Assembly (NCBI GenBank): GCA_018267315.1
Contig: JAFDYS010000007.1
Location: 1 to 48,591, forward strand
Reading direction: 5' to 3'
DNA length: 48,591 nt
From: Bacteroidota bacterium
GTDB lineage: Bacteria; Bacteroidota; Bacteroidia; Chitinophagales; UBA10324
Shown: positions 13,072-20,327 of the stretch, piece by piece
Layout: each line of letters opens with the position of its first letter
How positions within the stretch are numbered: the first letter of the stretch is position 1
The notes under the pieces: model-generated
What the model saw: only the letters and a program-made list of their open reading frames with translations
The model's database searches: none
What the model was told of the DNA's origin: nothing
Translations under genes and position numbers: made by a program

Positions 13072-15387
13072 TCAATTCTCCCCCATCAAATCCTTCTTCA
13101 CAATCCGCAGCTTCGCATAGCGCAGCATAATTTTTTTCTGACCTACATTATTCTGAAAGAAAATCGTCGCCATTTTGTCTTTCGAACTTCCTTCGAGGTG
13201 AATCACTTTGCCGATGCCGAAGCGCTGGTGCTCCACCTCCATTCCGTTTTGAATCAGATTGAAATCATCGGCCGCAAAATCTGCGGAAGGTTTGTGTGCA
13301 TACTGTGGTTCGCGGCGAATGGGCGCCGTCACTTTGCTGAACTTCTCTTCATGCGATGAAGCGGCAAACTCGCGGTGTGAAATGGCCACGTCGAGCACGG
13401 CGGGATCAATTTCTTCGAGAAAACGGCTGGGATCATTGTACTGCGGAGTGCCGAAGCGAAAGCGCATGCCGGCGAAGGAAAGCGTGAGCTTGTGCTTGGC
13501 GCGCGTGATGGCGACATAAAACAGGCGACGCTCTTCCTCCAGTTCTTCGCGGCTGCTCAAGCTCATCATGTTCGGAAAGAGATTTTCTTCCAGGCCCACC
13601 ACATACACGCACGGAAACTCCAGCCCTTTGGCGGAGTGAATGGTCATGAGCATGACGCGGTCATCGTTGTCCACCTTTTTGTCAAAATCGGTGAGTAGTG
13701 AAATTTCCTGCAGGTACGCGCCCAGTGATTTGTCGAGCTGCTTCTCATTCAGCACTTCACCGTCAATCGTCACCCACTCCTGCTCGATCGGATCTTTGTC
13801 TGCATCAAAACTCTTTTCTGAAAACTCTTTGATGCCGTTCAGCAATTCCTGCAGGTTTTCATAGCGGCTCAGGCCTTCCACCGTTTTATCGTTATACAAT
13901 TCCTGGAGCAGACCGGAAGTTTTTGCAATGTGGGCCGCCAGTGCGTACGCATCATGCGTCTTCAGCATCAGCGCATAGCTCTTGATCTTCGTGACGAAAT
14001 CGCTGATGGATGTATTGCTCCGGTTGCCGGGCAGATAATCATGGCAGTGTTCCAGCACCTCCCACAGCCGCTTGCCTTTTTCATTCGCCACGAGCAGCGC
14101 TTTCTCTACGGATGTTTGTCCGATGCCGCGCGCCGGATAATTGATCACGCGCTTCAGTGATTCCTCATCAAAATGATTGACGGTGAGGCGCAGGTAGGCC
14201 AGCAGGTCCTTGATTTCTTTTCGTTGGTAGAATGAAACGCCGCCATATACGATGTAGGGAATGTTCAGCCGCCGCAGCGCTTCTTCAAATGCGCGCGACT
14301 GCGCATGCGTGCGGTACAGAATGGCGAACTCGTTGTTCATGCGCTGGTTTCTCATCTTCTCCTCGAAAATGGAATCCACAATCAGCTTGCCTTCATCATT
14401 ATCACTCACGGCGCGCAGCACTTTTATTTTTTCACCGTGGTGATTTTCCGTCCAGATCTCTTTGGTGATCTGCATCCGGTTATTCGTGATCACCTTGTTC
14501 GCAGCATGTACGATGTGTTTGGTGGAACGGTAATTCTGCTCGAGCTTGAAAATTTTGAGATCGGGGTAATCCTTCTCGAAGTTTAAAATATTCTCAATGG
14601 TGGCGCCACGAAAACTATAGATGCTCTGCGCATCATCGCCCACCACGCACACATTTTCATGTACGGCGCCGAGTTTTCTGACAATAGAATACTGCGCGAA
14701 GTTGGTATCCTGAAACTCGTCAATCAGAATATAGCGGAAGCGGTTCTGGTATTTGAAGAGCACGTCAGGAAACTTCACCAGCAGGTAATACATCTTGTAA
14801 AGCAGGTCATCAAAATCCATGGCGCCGGCCATGAAGCAGCGTTTCGCATACAACTCGTAGAGCATGCCGATCTTTGGGCGCCCAGATGCCGCATCATCAG
14901 CAATGATGTTGACGTCCTTTTGGTATTCTTCAGGACCCATCAGACCATTTTTCGCTGATGAAATGCGGTTATGAACGATGGATGGTTTGTAGAGACTGTC
15001 GTTAAGTCCCTGTTCCTTCACAATGGACTTGATAAGGTTGCGCGAATCATCCGTATCATAAATCGTGAAGTTGGAGGGATAGCCGATCTTGCTTGCTTCA
15101 TACCGCAGGATGCGGGCAAACACAGAGTGAAATGTGCCGATATAGAGGTTGCGCGCTTCCGTACCCACGATCTTCTCCACGCGCTCGCGCATTTCAGTGG
15201 CGGCTTTATTCGTGAATGTGAGCGCGAGGATGCGGAACGGATCCACACCCAGTTGAACAAGGTGAGCGATGCGGTACGTGAGCACGCGCGTTTTACCCGA
15301 GCCGGGGCCGGCCACAATCATCACCGGGCCTTCCGTGGTGGTGACGGCGGCCCGCTGCACATCATTCAGTTCATCCAAATAATTCAC
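13072..15387 (-). CDS. uvrD: UvrD/PcrA-type superfamily 1 DNA helicase
   Basis: A 771-residue SF1A helicase, normal in length. It unwinds DNA 3'-5' in repair and at stalled replication. Walker A AGPGSGKT is at 26-33, motif II reads DEFQDTNF, and GDDAQSIYSFRGA and LEQNYRS (motifs III and IV) follow. MTIHSAKGLEFPCVYVVGLEE and EEERRLFYVAITRAKHKL are motifs V and VI. The C-terminal domain (GMEVEHQRFGIGKVIHLEG...) is the Tudor-like RNA polymerase-binding module of PcrA/UvrD. The start is GTG at 15387. The last codons are repeated twice downstream at 12123 and 12294. Confidence 0.93.
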   Translation of the reverse strand: MNYLDELNDVQRAAVTTTEGPVMIVAGPGSGKTRVLTYRIAHLVQLGVDPFRILALTFTNKAATEMRERVEKIVGTEARNLYIGTFHSVFARILRYEASKIGYPSNFTIYDTDDSRNLIKSIVKEQGLNDSLYKPSIVHNRISSAKNGLMGPEEYQKDVNIIADDAASGRPKIGMLYELYAKRCFMAGAMDFDDLLYKMYYLLVKFPDVLFKYQNRFRYILIDEFQDTNFAQYSIVRKLGAVHENVCVVGDDAQSIYSFRGATIENILNFEKDYPDLKIFKLEQNYRSTKHIVHAANKVITNNRMQITKEIWTENHHGEKIKVLRAVSDNDEGKLIVDSIFEEKMRNQRMNNEFAILYRTHAQSRAFEEALRRLNIPYIVYGGVSFYQRKEIKDLLAYLRLTVNHFDEESLKRVINYPARGIGQTSVEKALLVANEKGKRLWEVLEHCHDYLPGNRSNTSISDFVTKIKSYALMLKTHDAYALAAHIAKTSGLLQELYNDKTVEGLSRYENLQELLNGIKEFSEKSFDADKDPIEQEWVTIDGEVLNEKQLDKSLGAYLQEISLLTDFDKKVDNDDRVMLMTIHSAKGLEFPCVYVVGLEENLFPNMMSLSSREELEEERRLFYVAITRAKHKLTLSFAGMRFRFGTPQYNDPSRFLEEIDPAVLDVAISHREFAASSHEEKFSKVTAPIRREPQYAHKPSADFAADDFNLIQNGMEVEHQRFGIGKVIHLEGSSKDKMATIFFQNNVGQKKIMLRYAKLRIVKKDLMGEN

Positions 15388-15391
15388 TCTT

Positions 15392-15420
15392 CAAAAGTAG
15401 GAGGAAACCCTGTGCGGCAA
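15392..15420 (-). promoter_or_regulatory. Promoter of uvrD, leaderless layout
   Basis: On the minus strand TTG (15418-15420), 18 bp, then TACTTTTG (15392-15399), an exact match to TAnnTTTG. The -7 box ends 5 bp before the GTG start at 15387, so the mRNA would start at or within a few bases of the start codon. Confidence 0.55.
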
Positions 15421-15459
15421 TGAAACTTTGTAATTTGCTCTCGGGGAAAATTTTTCAAC

Positions 15460-16476
15460 ATGAAAGCGATTTACCTAGTCCGGTTTGGCAAGGCCGAAGA
15501 TGCATTTGAAGTGAGGGAGGTACCGCTTCCTGAACCGCGCGATCACGAAGTACGCATAAAAACGGAGGCCTTCGGGCTGAACTTCGCTGACATCTCTGCG
15601 CGCAACGGCAAGTACCGCGACTGCCCGCCGCTGCCCTGCGTGATCGGGTATGATGTGGTGGGAAGAGTGGATGCCGTGGGATCGAAAGTGACGAATGTAA
15701 AAACCGGTGATCGCGTGGCCGGTCTCACCCGATTCGGGGGGTATGCTGAATATGTGGTCACTGATTCAAGGGTGGTGGTTGCGATTCCGGAAGAAATGCC
15801 GCTCACTTTCGCCGGAGCGATTGCTGTGCAATACTGCACCGCTTATTACTCCTGTATGGAGTGTGTGAACGTGCATGAGGGTGACCGCGTGCTGGTGCAT
15901 GCAGCGGCCGGAGGCGTGGGGACGGCGCTGGTTCAACTGCTGAAACACAAAGGCGCCGTCGTATTTGGCACATGCAGTTCTGAAAAGAAGATGGAGTACC
16001 TGAAAACCATCGGCGTTGATTACCCGATCAATTATGCCACGAGTGATTACAGAGTTGAAGTGAAAAGGATTCTGGGTAATGAAAAACTGGACATGGTCTT
16101 TGATTCAGTGGGAGGGAAATATGTGCGCGACGGCATTCGCCTGATTGGCAGCGGCGGAAAATTCGTGAGCTATGGCGCATCTGATCTGATGAATGCCGGG
16201 TACTTTTCAAAGATCCGCAAAGCGCTGCAGTTCGGATTCTACCATCCTGCCAGTTTCCTGATCAAATCAAAATCACTCATCGGGGTGAGCATGCTGCGCA
16301 TTGCCGATCACAAACCGGATTTGCTTCAGCGTTGTTTGCAGGGAGTGGTTGCGCTGGCGAAACAAGGCGTGATTACACCTGCAGGTGGTCTGGAATTTTC
16401 CGTTGAGCAATTAGCCGATGCCCACCGCGCCGTGGAAGAAAGAAAGACGATGGGAAAAGTGATGGTGAAGTGGTGA
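15460..16476 (+). CDS. Zinc-independent quinone oxidoreductase-like protein (MDR/VAT1 type)
   Basis: A 338-residue medium-chain reductase. The N-terminal catalytic domain opens EVPLPEPRDHEVRIKTEAFGLNFADISARNGKY, typical of quinone oxidoreductase/VAT-1 proteins. No zinc-ligand cysteine set is present. The Rossmann domain begins with VLVHAAAGGVGTALVQLLKHKG at about residue 145, the NADPH-binding AAGGVG motif. The C-terminus (LADAHRAVEERKTMGKVMV) is canonical. It probably reduces quinones or enones with NADPH; the natural substrate is unknown. It is divergent from uvrD. Confidence 0.88.
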   Translation: MKAIYLVRFGKAEDAFEVREVPLPEPRDHEVRIKTEAFGLNFADISARNGKYRDCPPLPCVIGYDVVGRVDAVGSKVTNVKTGDRVAGLTRFGGYAEYVVTDSRVVVAIPEEMPLTFAGAIAVQYCTAYYSCMECVNVHEGDRVLVHAAAGGVGTALVQLLKHKGAVVFGTCSSEKKMEYLKTIGVDYPINYATSDYRVEVKRILGNEKLDMVFDSVGGKYVRDGIRLIGSGGKFVSYGASDLMNAGYFSKIRKALQFGFYHPASFLIKSKSLIGVSMLRIADHKPDLLQRCLQGVVALAKQGVITPAGGLEFSVEQLADAHRAVEERKTMGKVMVKW

Positions 16477-16540
16477 GCCAGTCTCATAGCAACGAGACAT
16501 GTGACTTGTGGACTTATGACTCATGGACTAATATAAATTC

Positions 16541-16916
16541 GTTGGTCGGGACTAAAAATCCGGTCCAACAGGAGTGTTCACAGGAATAGTACCTGAACCA
16601 GCTTAACAAAATACTTATGAAGTTTGAATGCAAACATGGCTTACAGATTTCTTTGATGAGGTTCACAGGAAATATCTTCTACTGAGTTTCCTTCAGTAAT
16701 CACGGGATTCGATTCGCAACTTGGTCCTGCAATGACCAGGTTTGAATCAGTAACGGGAGTTGATTGGTTTTTCATGATTGACAGGTTATCGGGTAACTGA
16801 ATGGCAGATACAAAATTGCACCCGCGCGATACCCCGCGTCAATCCCCAATAGCGGTGAGAGAAAATGGAATGGAAAAAAATCAGGCGTCTACCAATCCCT
16901 GCTGGAGAACTTTCTC
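16541..16916 (-). repeat. Direct repeat R1: bshA 3' end plus small-peptide cassette (copy 1)
   Basis: This segment is a direct repeat of 18551-18990. It contains, in minus-strand order, the last nine codons of bshA with the stop (VLQQGLVDA, ending near 16885), a conserved leader, a 44-codon open frame, about 70 further conserved bases and a hairpin (16541-16569) ending in a shared CGACCAACGAA. Long runs are identical, with scattered substitutions and few indels. It lies downstream of the T9SS gene, away from the real bshA. Confidence 0.85.
16641..16775 (-). CDS. Small 44-residue peptide, copy 1 of a duplicated gene
   Basis: This open frame starts with ATG at 16775 and encodes MKNQSTPVTDSNLV..., ending ISCEPHQRNL. 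It aligns end to end, with no gap, to the 44-codon frame at 18713-18847. Cysteines 20 and 37 are kept. I count six silent and eight replacement codon differences. From codon 20 on there are four silent and one replacement change, which suggests selection on the C-terminal half. It is acidic and proline-rich, without signal peptide or family match. It may be a secreted or modified peptide, or a non-coding region that stayed open by chance. Confidence 0.45.
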   Translation of the reverse strand: MKNQSTPVTDSNLVIAGPSCESNPVITEGNSVEDISCEPHQRNL

Positions 16917-16992
16917 CCCTGCCGTGCCTCCGCCAGTGGCTCTGAGCGATATAGCGGGACACGGCGGCGATCAGCGGTTTCATTTAGAAGTT

Positions 16993-18498
16993 TCATTGCT
17001 TCGCAAATTTTGCACTCTTTCTCTTCCCATTACTCTCCAGACTCACCAGATAAATTCCTTTTGCAAGCTGCGGGAGGTTGATCGAGCAGATGCTCGACCA
17101 CTGAGGTCTTCGCTCTGTGTAAACCACCGCTCCCAATTGATTTGTGATGGTTAGCATGCCCTCTTTATTCTGCGGCAACTGATAGCTCACGGCAAACCTG
17201 CCATCGTTTGGGTTGGGAATTACCCGCACACTGGTGATGCTGTTATATTGCTGCCATTGCTGAATACCGGTGAGTGTATCGCACGGCGAGCCAGCTAACG
17301 CACCGAGTTGATAATTGGGCATGTTGGGAATGCCGCAGGCGCAAAGGGTTGGGAGTTCGAAATTTTGAAGCGTAAGGTTAGCAAGTGTACCTTTTTCATT
17401 AGGTTCATTTATTACCGATAACGCTGGATTACCAAATAGACCTTGAATATAAATTTTTCCATCTGATGCTAATTGAGGATTTCCTCCGAAATAACCGTAA
17501 ATCGAATCCGAATAAATCCATTCCCCAACCTTTGTAAGTGAGCCAGCAATATTAATATCCTCCAGGTCTGCCTGATATATTATTTGCGTCATAAAACCAT
17601 AAAGAAATCGGCCATCAGGTGAAAATTCTGTACTCGTAAAAACTCCTTTAGCAAGACTGTCTGGAACATCAATTAACACAGGATTACTCAATTGACCAGA
17701 GCAACGATCAAATTCCATGAACTCCATGGATATTTTATAAAGAGTCTTTGCAATTTGATGTGCGAAATATCTACCATCAGGAGAAAATTCAAAACCACTA
17801 TTTCCGTCATTAACGTCGATAGGATAACCAATGCATTGTTTACTTGGCGGGTAAATTGTATCCGGAGTTATTAACCAAATATAATAGCAGTTGGTGTGAT
17901 ATTCATTTCTGATCAGCCACCAATCCCTTCCGTTTGCATGTTTACAAGCTGTCATTCCTGCACTGCTCATAGTATCTGCGAAGAGATGTTTATTCTTTTC
18001 AGTCACTTCGCCTAAACCACTATCAGCAGACATGTCAATTATGTTCAAGGTTAGATAATAGGGTCTGGCAATTCCACCTACTTGCCACAGAAGAGAATCA
18101 TAATCTACAGCAAACAGATAGTATAAGCTGTCTGAACCTGGCTTGGGCAAGGCGATTGTCCCCTGCAGATTTTGAAATCCGATATCAAAGCCGTAGTACC
18201 AATCGTCAAATGCGCGCAGTTGGGGACTTAGGTAGTCTCCATTCTTCATCGTATCGCCATTCCGATTCATTACCATTCTTCCATTTGTGTAGAAGAGTAA
18301 GTTTCCGGCAGTATCGGAAATGCTGGCTGAAGTAAAGAAGTAAAAAATATCTGAATGCAGCGAATCCTTCTCATAATCGGCACCTGGAAATTTGAGACTC
18401 ACATTTTGATACGTTCCAAACGCCCAGGTTTGATCATACTTCTGACAAATAGCAAAAAGTGGAAACAATATCGCCGTAGTAAACAATATCAACCGCAT
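16993..18498 (-). CDS. Secreted T9SS type A sorting-domain protein
   Basis: The 501-residue protein starts with signal peptide MRLILFTTAILFPLFAIC. It continues as a propeller-like or lectin-like region with repeated FSPDGRYF / FSPDGRFLYG / LASDGKIYIQG strands. It ends (about 425-501) in a T9SS type A sorting domain: VRVIPNPNDGRFAVSYQL, then ITNQLGAVVYT, LPQLAKGIYLVSLES. The cargo would be exported across the outer membrane and attached or released. It is more AT-rich than bshA beside it (22 of 60 G+C in 17821-17880, 30 of 60 in 19261-19320). It lies between the two copies of the bshA-end repeat, so it looks inserted. Confidence 0.85.
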   Translation of the reverse strand: MRLILFTTAILFPLFAICQKYDQTWAFGTYQNVSLKFPGADYEKDSLHSDIFYFFTSASISDTAGNLLFYTNGRMVMNRNGDTMKNGDYLSPQLRAFDDWYYGFDIGFQNLQGTIALPKPGSDSLYYLFAVDYDSLLWQVGGIARPYYLTLNIIDMSADSGLGEVTEKNKHLFADTMSSAGMTACKHANGRDWWLIRNEYHTNCYYIWLITPDTIYPPSKQCIGYPIDVNDGNSGFEFSPDGRYFAHQIAKTLYKISMEFMEFDRCSGQLSNPVLIDVPDSLAKGVFTSTEFSPDGRFLYGFMTQIIYQADLEDINIAGSLTKVGEWIYSDSIYGYFGGNPQLASDGKIYIQGLFGNPALSVINEPNEKGTLANLTLQNFELPTLCACGIPNMPNYQLGALAGSPCDTLTGIQQWQQYNSITSVRVIPNPNDGRFAVSYQLPQNKEGMLTITNQLGAVVYTERRPQWSSICSINLPQLAKGIYLVSLESNGKRKSAKFAKQ

Positions 18499-18555
18499 GC
18501 AACTTGCTTTATCGGGCTATAACCAAAACACCTGCTGCAATCGTCATCCTTCGTT

Positions 18556-18638
18556 GGTCGGGATTTGTAATCCCGACCTGCTGAGAAATCGGATTTAAAA
18601 TCCGATCACTAAAATAGTCCGGATTAGAAATCCGGACT
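18556..18638. repeat. Three tandem palindromes sharing a GGATT/AATCC core
   Basis: 18556-18578 (10-bp stem GGTCGGGATT, loop TGT), 18588-18606 (8-bp stem ATCGGATT) and 18616-18638 (10-bp stem AGTCCGGATT, loop AGA) are perfect inverted repeats with the same core. A decayed relative lies at 16541-16569 in the other copy. On the minus strand they follow the small-peptide gene and precede the T9SS gene. They may serve as processing or termination structures, or be REP-like elements. Confidence 0.7.
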
Positions 18639-18640
18639 AA

Positions 18641-18990
18641 CGGGAGTGTTCACAGGAATAGTACCTGAACCAGCTTAACAGAATACTTATGAAGTTTGAA
18701 TGCGAACATGGCTTACAGATTTCTGGGGTGAGGTTCACAGGAAATATCTTCTACTGAGTTTCCTTCGGTAATCACAGGATTCGATTCACAACCTGGTCCA
18801 GTAATGACCTGGTTTGAATCGGGAATCGGAAGCGCCTGGTTTTTCATGATTGACAAGTTGACGGGTAACTGAATAGCAGATACAAAATTGCACCGGAGCG
18901 ATACCCCGTGTCAATCCCCAATAGCGGTGAGAGGAAAATGAAATGGAAAAAATCAGGCGTCTACCAATCCCTGCTGGAGCACTTTTTCAT
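18641..18990 (-). repeat. Direct repeat R2: bshA 3' end plus small-peptide cassette (copy 2)
   Basis: The partner of 16541-16916. Its high-coordinate end is the true 3' end of bshA. Then follow the leader, the 44-codon frame, and the conserved tail with TTCCTGTGAAC twice. Upstream of the small frame, minus-strand TTGACA, 18 bp, and CAATTTTG (one base from TAnnTTTG) form a possible promoter present in both copies. Confidence 0.85.
18713..18847 (-). CDS. Small 44-residue peptide, copy 2 of a duplicated gene
   Basis: ATG at 18847 encodes MKNQALPIPDSNQVIT..., ending ISCEPHPRNL, with the stop at 18713-18715. It is the paralogue of 16641-16775: same length, same two cysteines (20 and 37), identical from residue 20 to 40. 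It starts about 105 bp downstream of the bshA stop and could be co-transcribed with bshA or use the putative promoter in the repeat. No homologous family comes to mind. A second short frame of 19 codons (MFAFKLHKY...) begins shortly after its stop in both copies, and it is weaker. Confidence 0.45.
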   Translation of the reverse strand: MKNQALPIPDSNQVITGPGCESNPVITEGNSVEDISCEPHPRNL

Positions 18991-20092
18991 AGTAGGCCTC
19001 ATACTTCGGCAGCACTTTGATGAGATCGAATTGTCGCGCATGTTCGGCTGCCTGATTCTTGAATTGATTCAGCATATTCTCATTGTTGAGCAGCATCAGC
19101 GCATTACCGGCCATCGAGTCAATGTCACCCACGTTGCTCATGAATCCGGTTTGGCCGTTCACCACAATTTCAGGAATGCCGCCGGTGTTGGTGGAGATCA
19201 CCGGTACATGGCAGGCCATCGCTTCGAGCGCCGCCAGTCCGAAGCTTTCGGTTTCTGAAGGCATCAGAAAAAGATCACTCACCGCTAACAGTTCTTCCAC
19301 GGGATCCAGTTTGCCGAGGAAGCGCACATCATCCATCAGGTTGAGGTCGCGGCACAATTGCTCCATGTTCTGCCGCTCCGGTCCGTCGCCCACGAGCAGC
19401 AACTTCGCGGGAATCTCATCATGCACTTTTTTGAAAACCTTCACCACGTCTTCGGGGCGCTTCACCTTTCGGAAGTTGGAAGCGTGAATGAGAATCTTTT
19501 CACCCGCCGGCGCAATGGCGATCTTGAAATGTTCCTTCTTCGCCTTGCGGAAACGGTTCATGTCAACGAAGTTGGGAATCACCTCAATCTCCCGTGTGAT
19601 GGGGAAGTTCTGATACGTTTCATCTTTCAGCGATTGGGAAACGGCGGTCACCCCATCTGACTGGTTCACTGAAAAGGTGACTACGGGCGCATAGGTGGCA
19701 TCCTTGCCCACGAGGGTGATATCCGTTCCGTGCAGCGTGGTGATATAAGGGAGATGAATGCCGTGCGTTTTTAGAATCTGTTTAGCCATGTATGCCGTGG
19801 CCGCATGCGGGATGGCATAGTGAACGTGGAGCAGATCCAGTTGCTCAAACTTGGCCACGTCCACAATCTTGCTCGACAATGCTGTTTCATAAGGCGCCCG
19901 CTCGAACAGCGGATAGTCGGCAAATGACACTTCATGATAAAAGACATTCTCTACGAATGAATCGAGCCGCGCCGGCGCCCGGTAGCTGATGAAATGAACC
20001 TGATGTCCTTTCTGGGCCAACGCCTTGCCCAGCTCCGTGGCTACCACGCCGCTTCCGCCATACGTTGGGTAACAAACGATTCCGATCTTCAT
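18953..20092 (-). CDS. bshA: N-acetyl-alpha-D-glucosaminyl L-malate synthase
   Basis: BshA makes GlcNAc-malate from UDP-GlcNAc and malate, the first step of bacillithiol synthesis. The 379-residue protein is a GT4 glycosyltransferase: it begins MKIGIVCYPTYGGSGVVATELG, the BshA signature. The C-terminal domain has ILIHASNFRKVKRPEDVV and the nucleotide-sugar motif SETESFGLAALEAMACHVPVI with TGGIPEIV. The length is right. No bshB or bshC is in the window. The 3' end is duplicated at 16885-16916. The 235 bp upstream (20093-20327) hold no gene; a -7-like AATCTTTG precedes bshA. Confidence 0.92.
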   Translation of the reverse strand: MKIGIVCYPTYGGSGVVATELGKALAQKGHQVHFISYRAPARLDSFVENVFYHEVSFADYPLFERAPYETALSSKIVDVAKFEQLDLLHVHYAIPHAATAYMAKQILKTHGIHLPYITTLHGTDITLVGKDATYAPVVTFSVNQSDGVTAVSQSLKDETYQNFPITREIEVIPNFVDMNRFRKAKKEHFKIAIAPAGEKILIHASNFRKVKRPEDVVKVFKKVHDEIPAKLLLVGDGPERQNMEQLCRDLNLMDDVRFLGKLDPVEELLAVSDLFLMPSETESFGLAALEAMACHVPVISTNTGGIPEIVVNGQTGFMSNVGDIDSMAGNALMLLNNENMLNQFKNQAAEHARQFDLIKVLPKYEAYYEKVLQQGLVDA

Positions 20093-20327
20093 ATGAATGT
20101 GGTGCAGGATTTTCTTTTATGAATGACGATCTGGTATTACAAAGATTGCAAAGGAAAGTTTCTCCGGAAAGAATCTTCGCCGGTAACCAAACGGTAGCTC
20201 CTCTCGTATCCCCTTAGCCGCCATGAAAGCGCCATTCGACCAAACGGGATTTCCCTTCGACCTTCCATTCATTGGGCAAATAATTTTCACATAATTTCGT
20301 TTTCCCTAAAATCATTTTTATCCTGTT

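Noticed and set aside
16993..18498. Composite transposon formed by the flanking direct repeats
   Set aside because: The repeats carry no transposase, inverted termini or target-site duplication. They carry the end of bshA, so a duplication or 3'-end insertion event fits better.
18656..18709. Second small frame of 19 codons (MFAFKLHKY...) after the 44-codon gene
   Set aside because: It is present in both repeat copies but is very short. One of its two differences is a replacement, so the evidence for translation is too thin.
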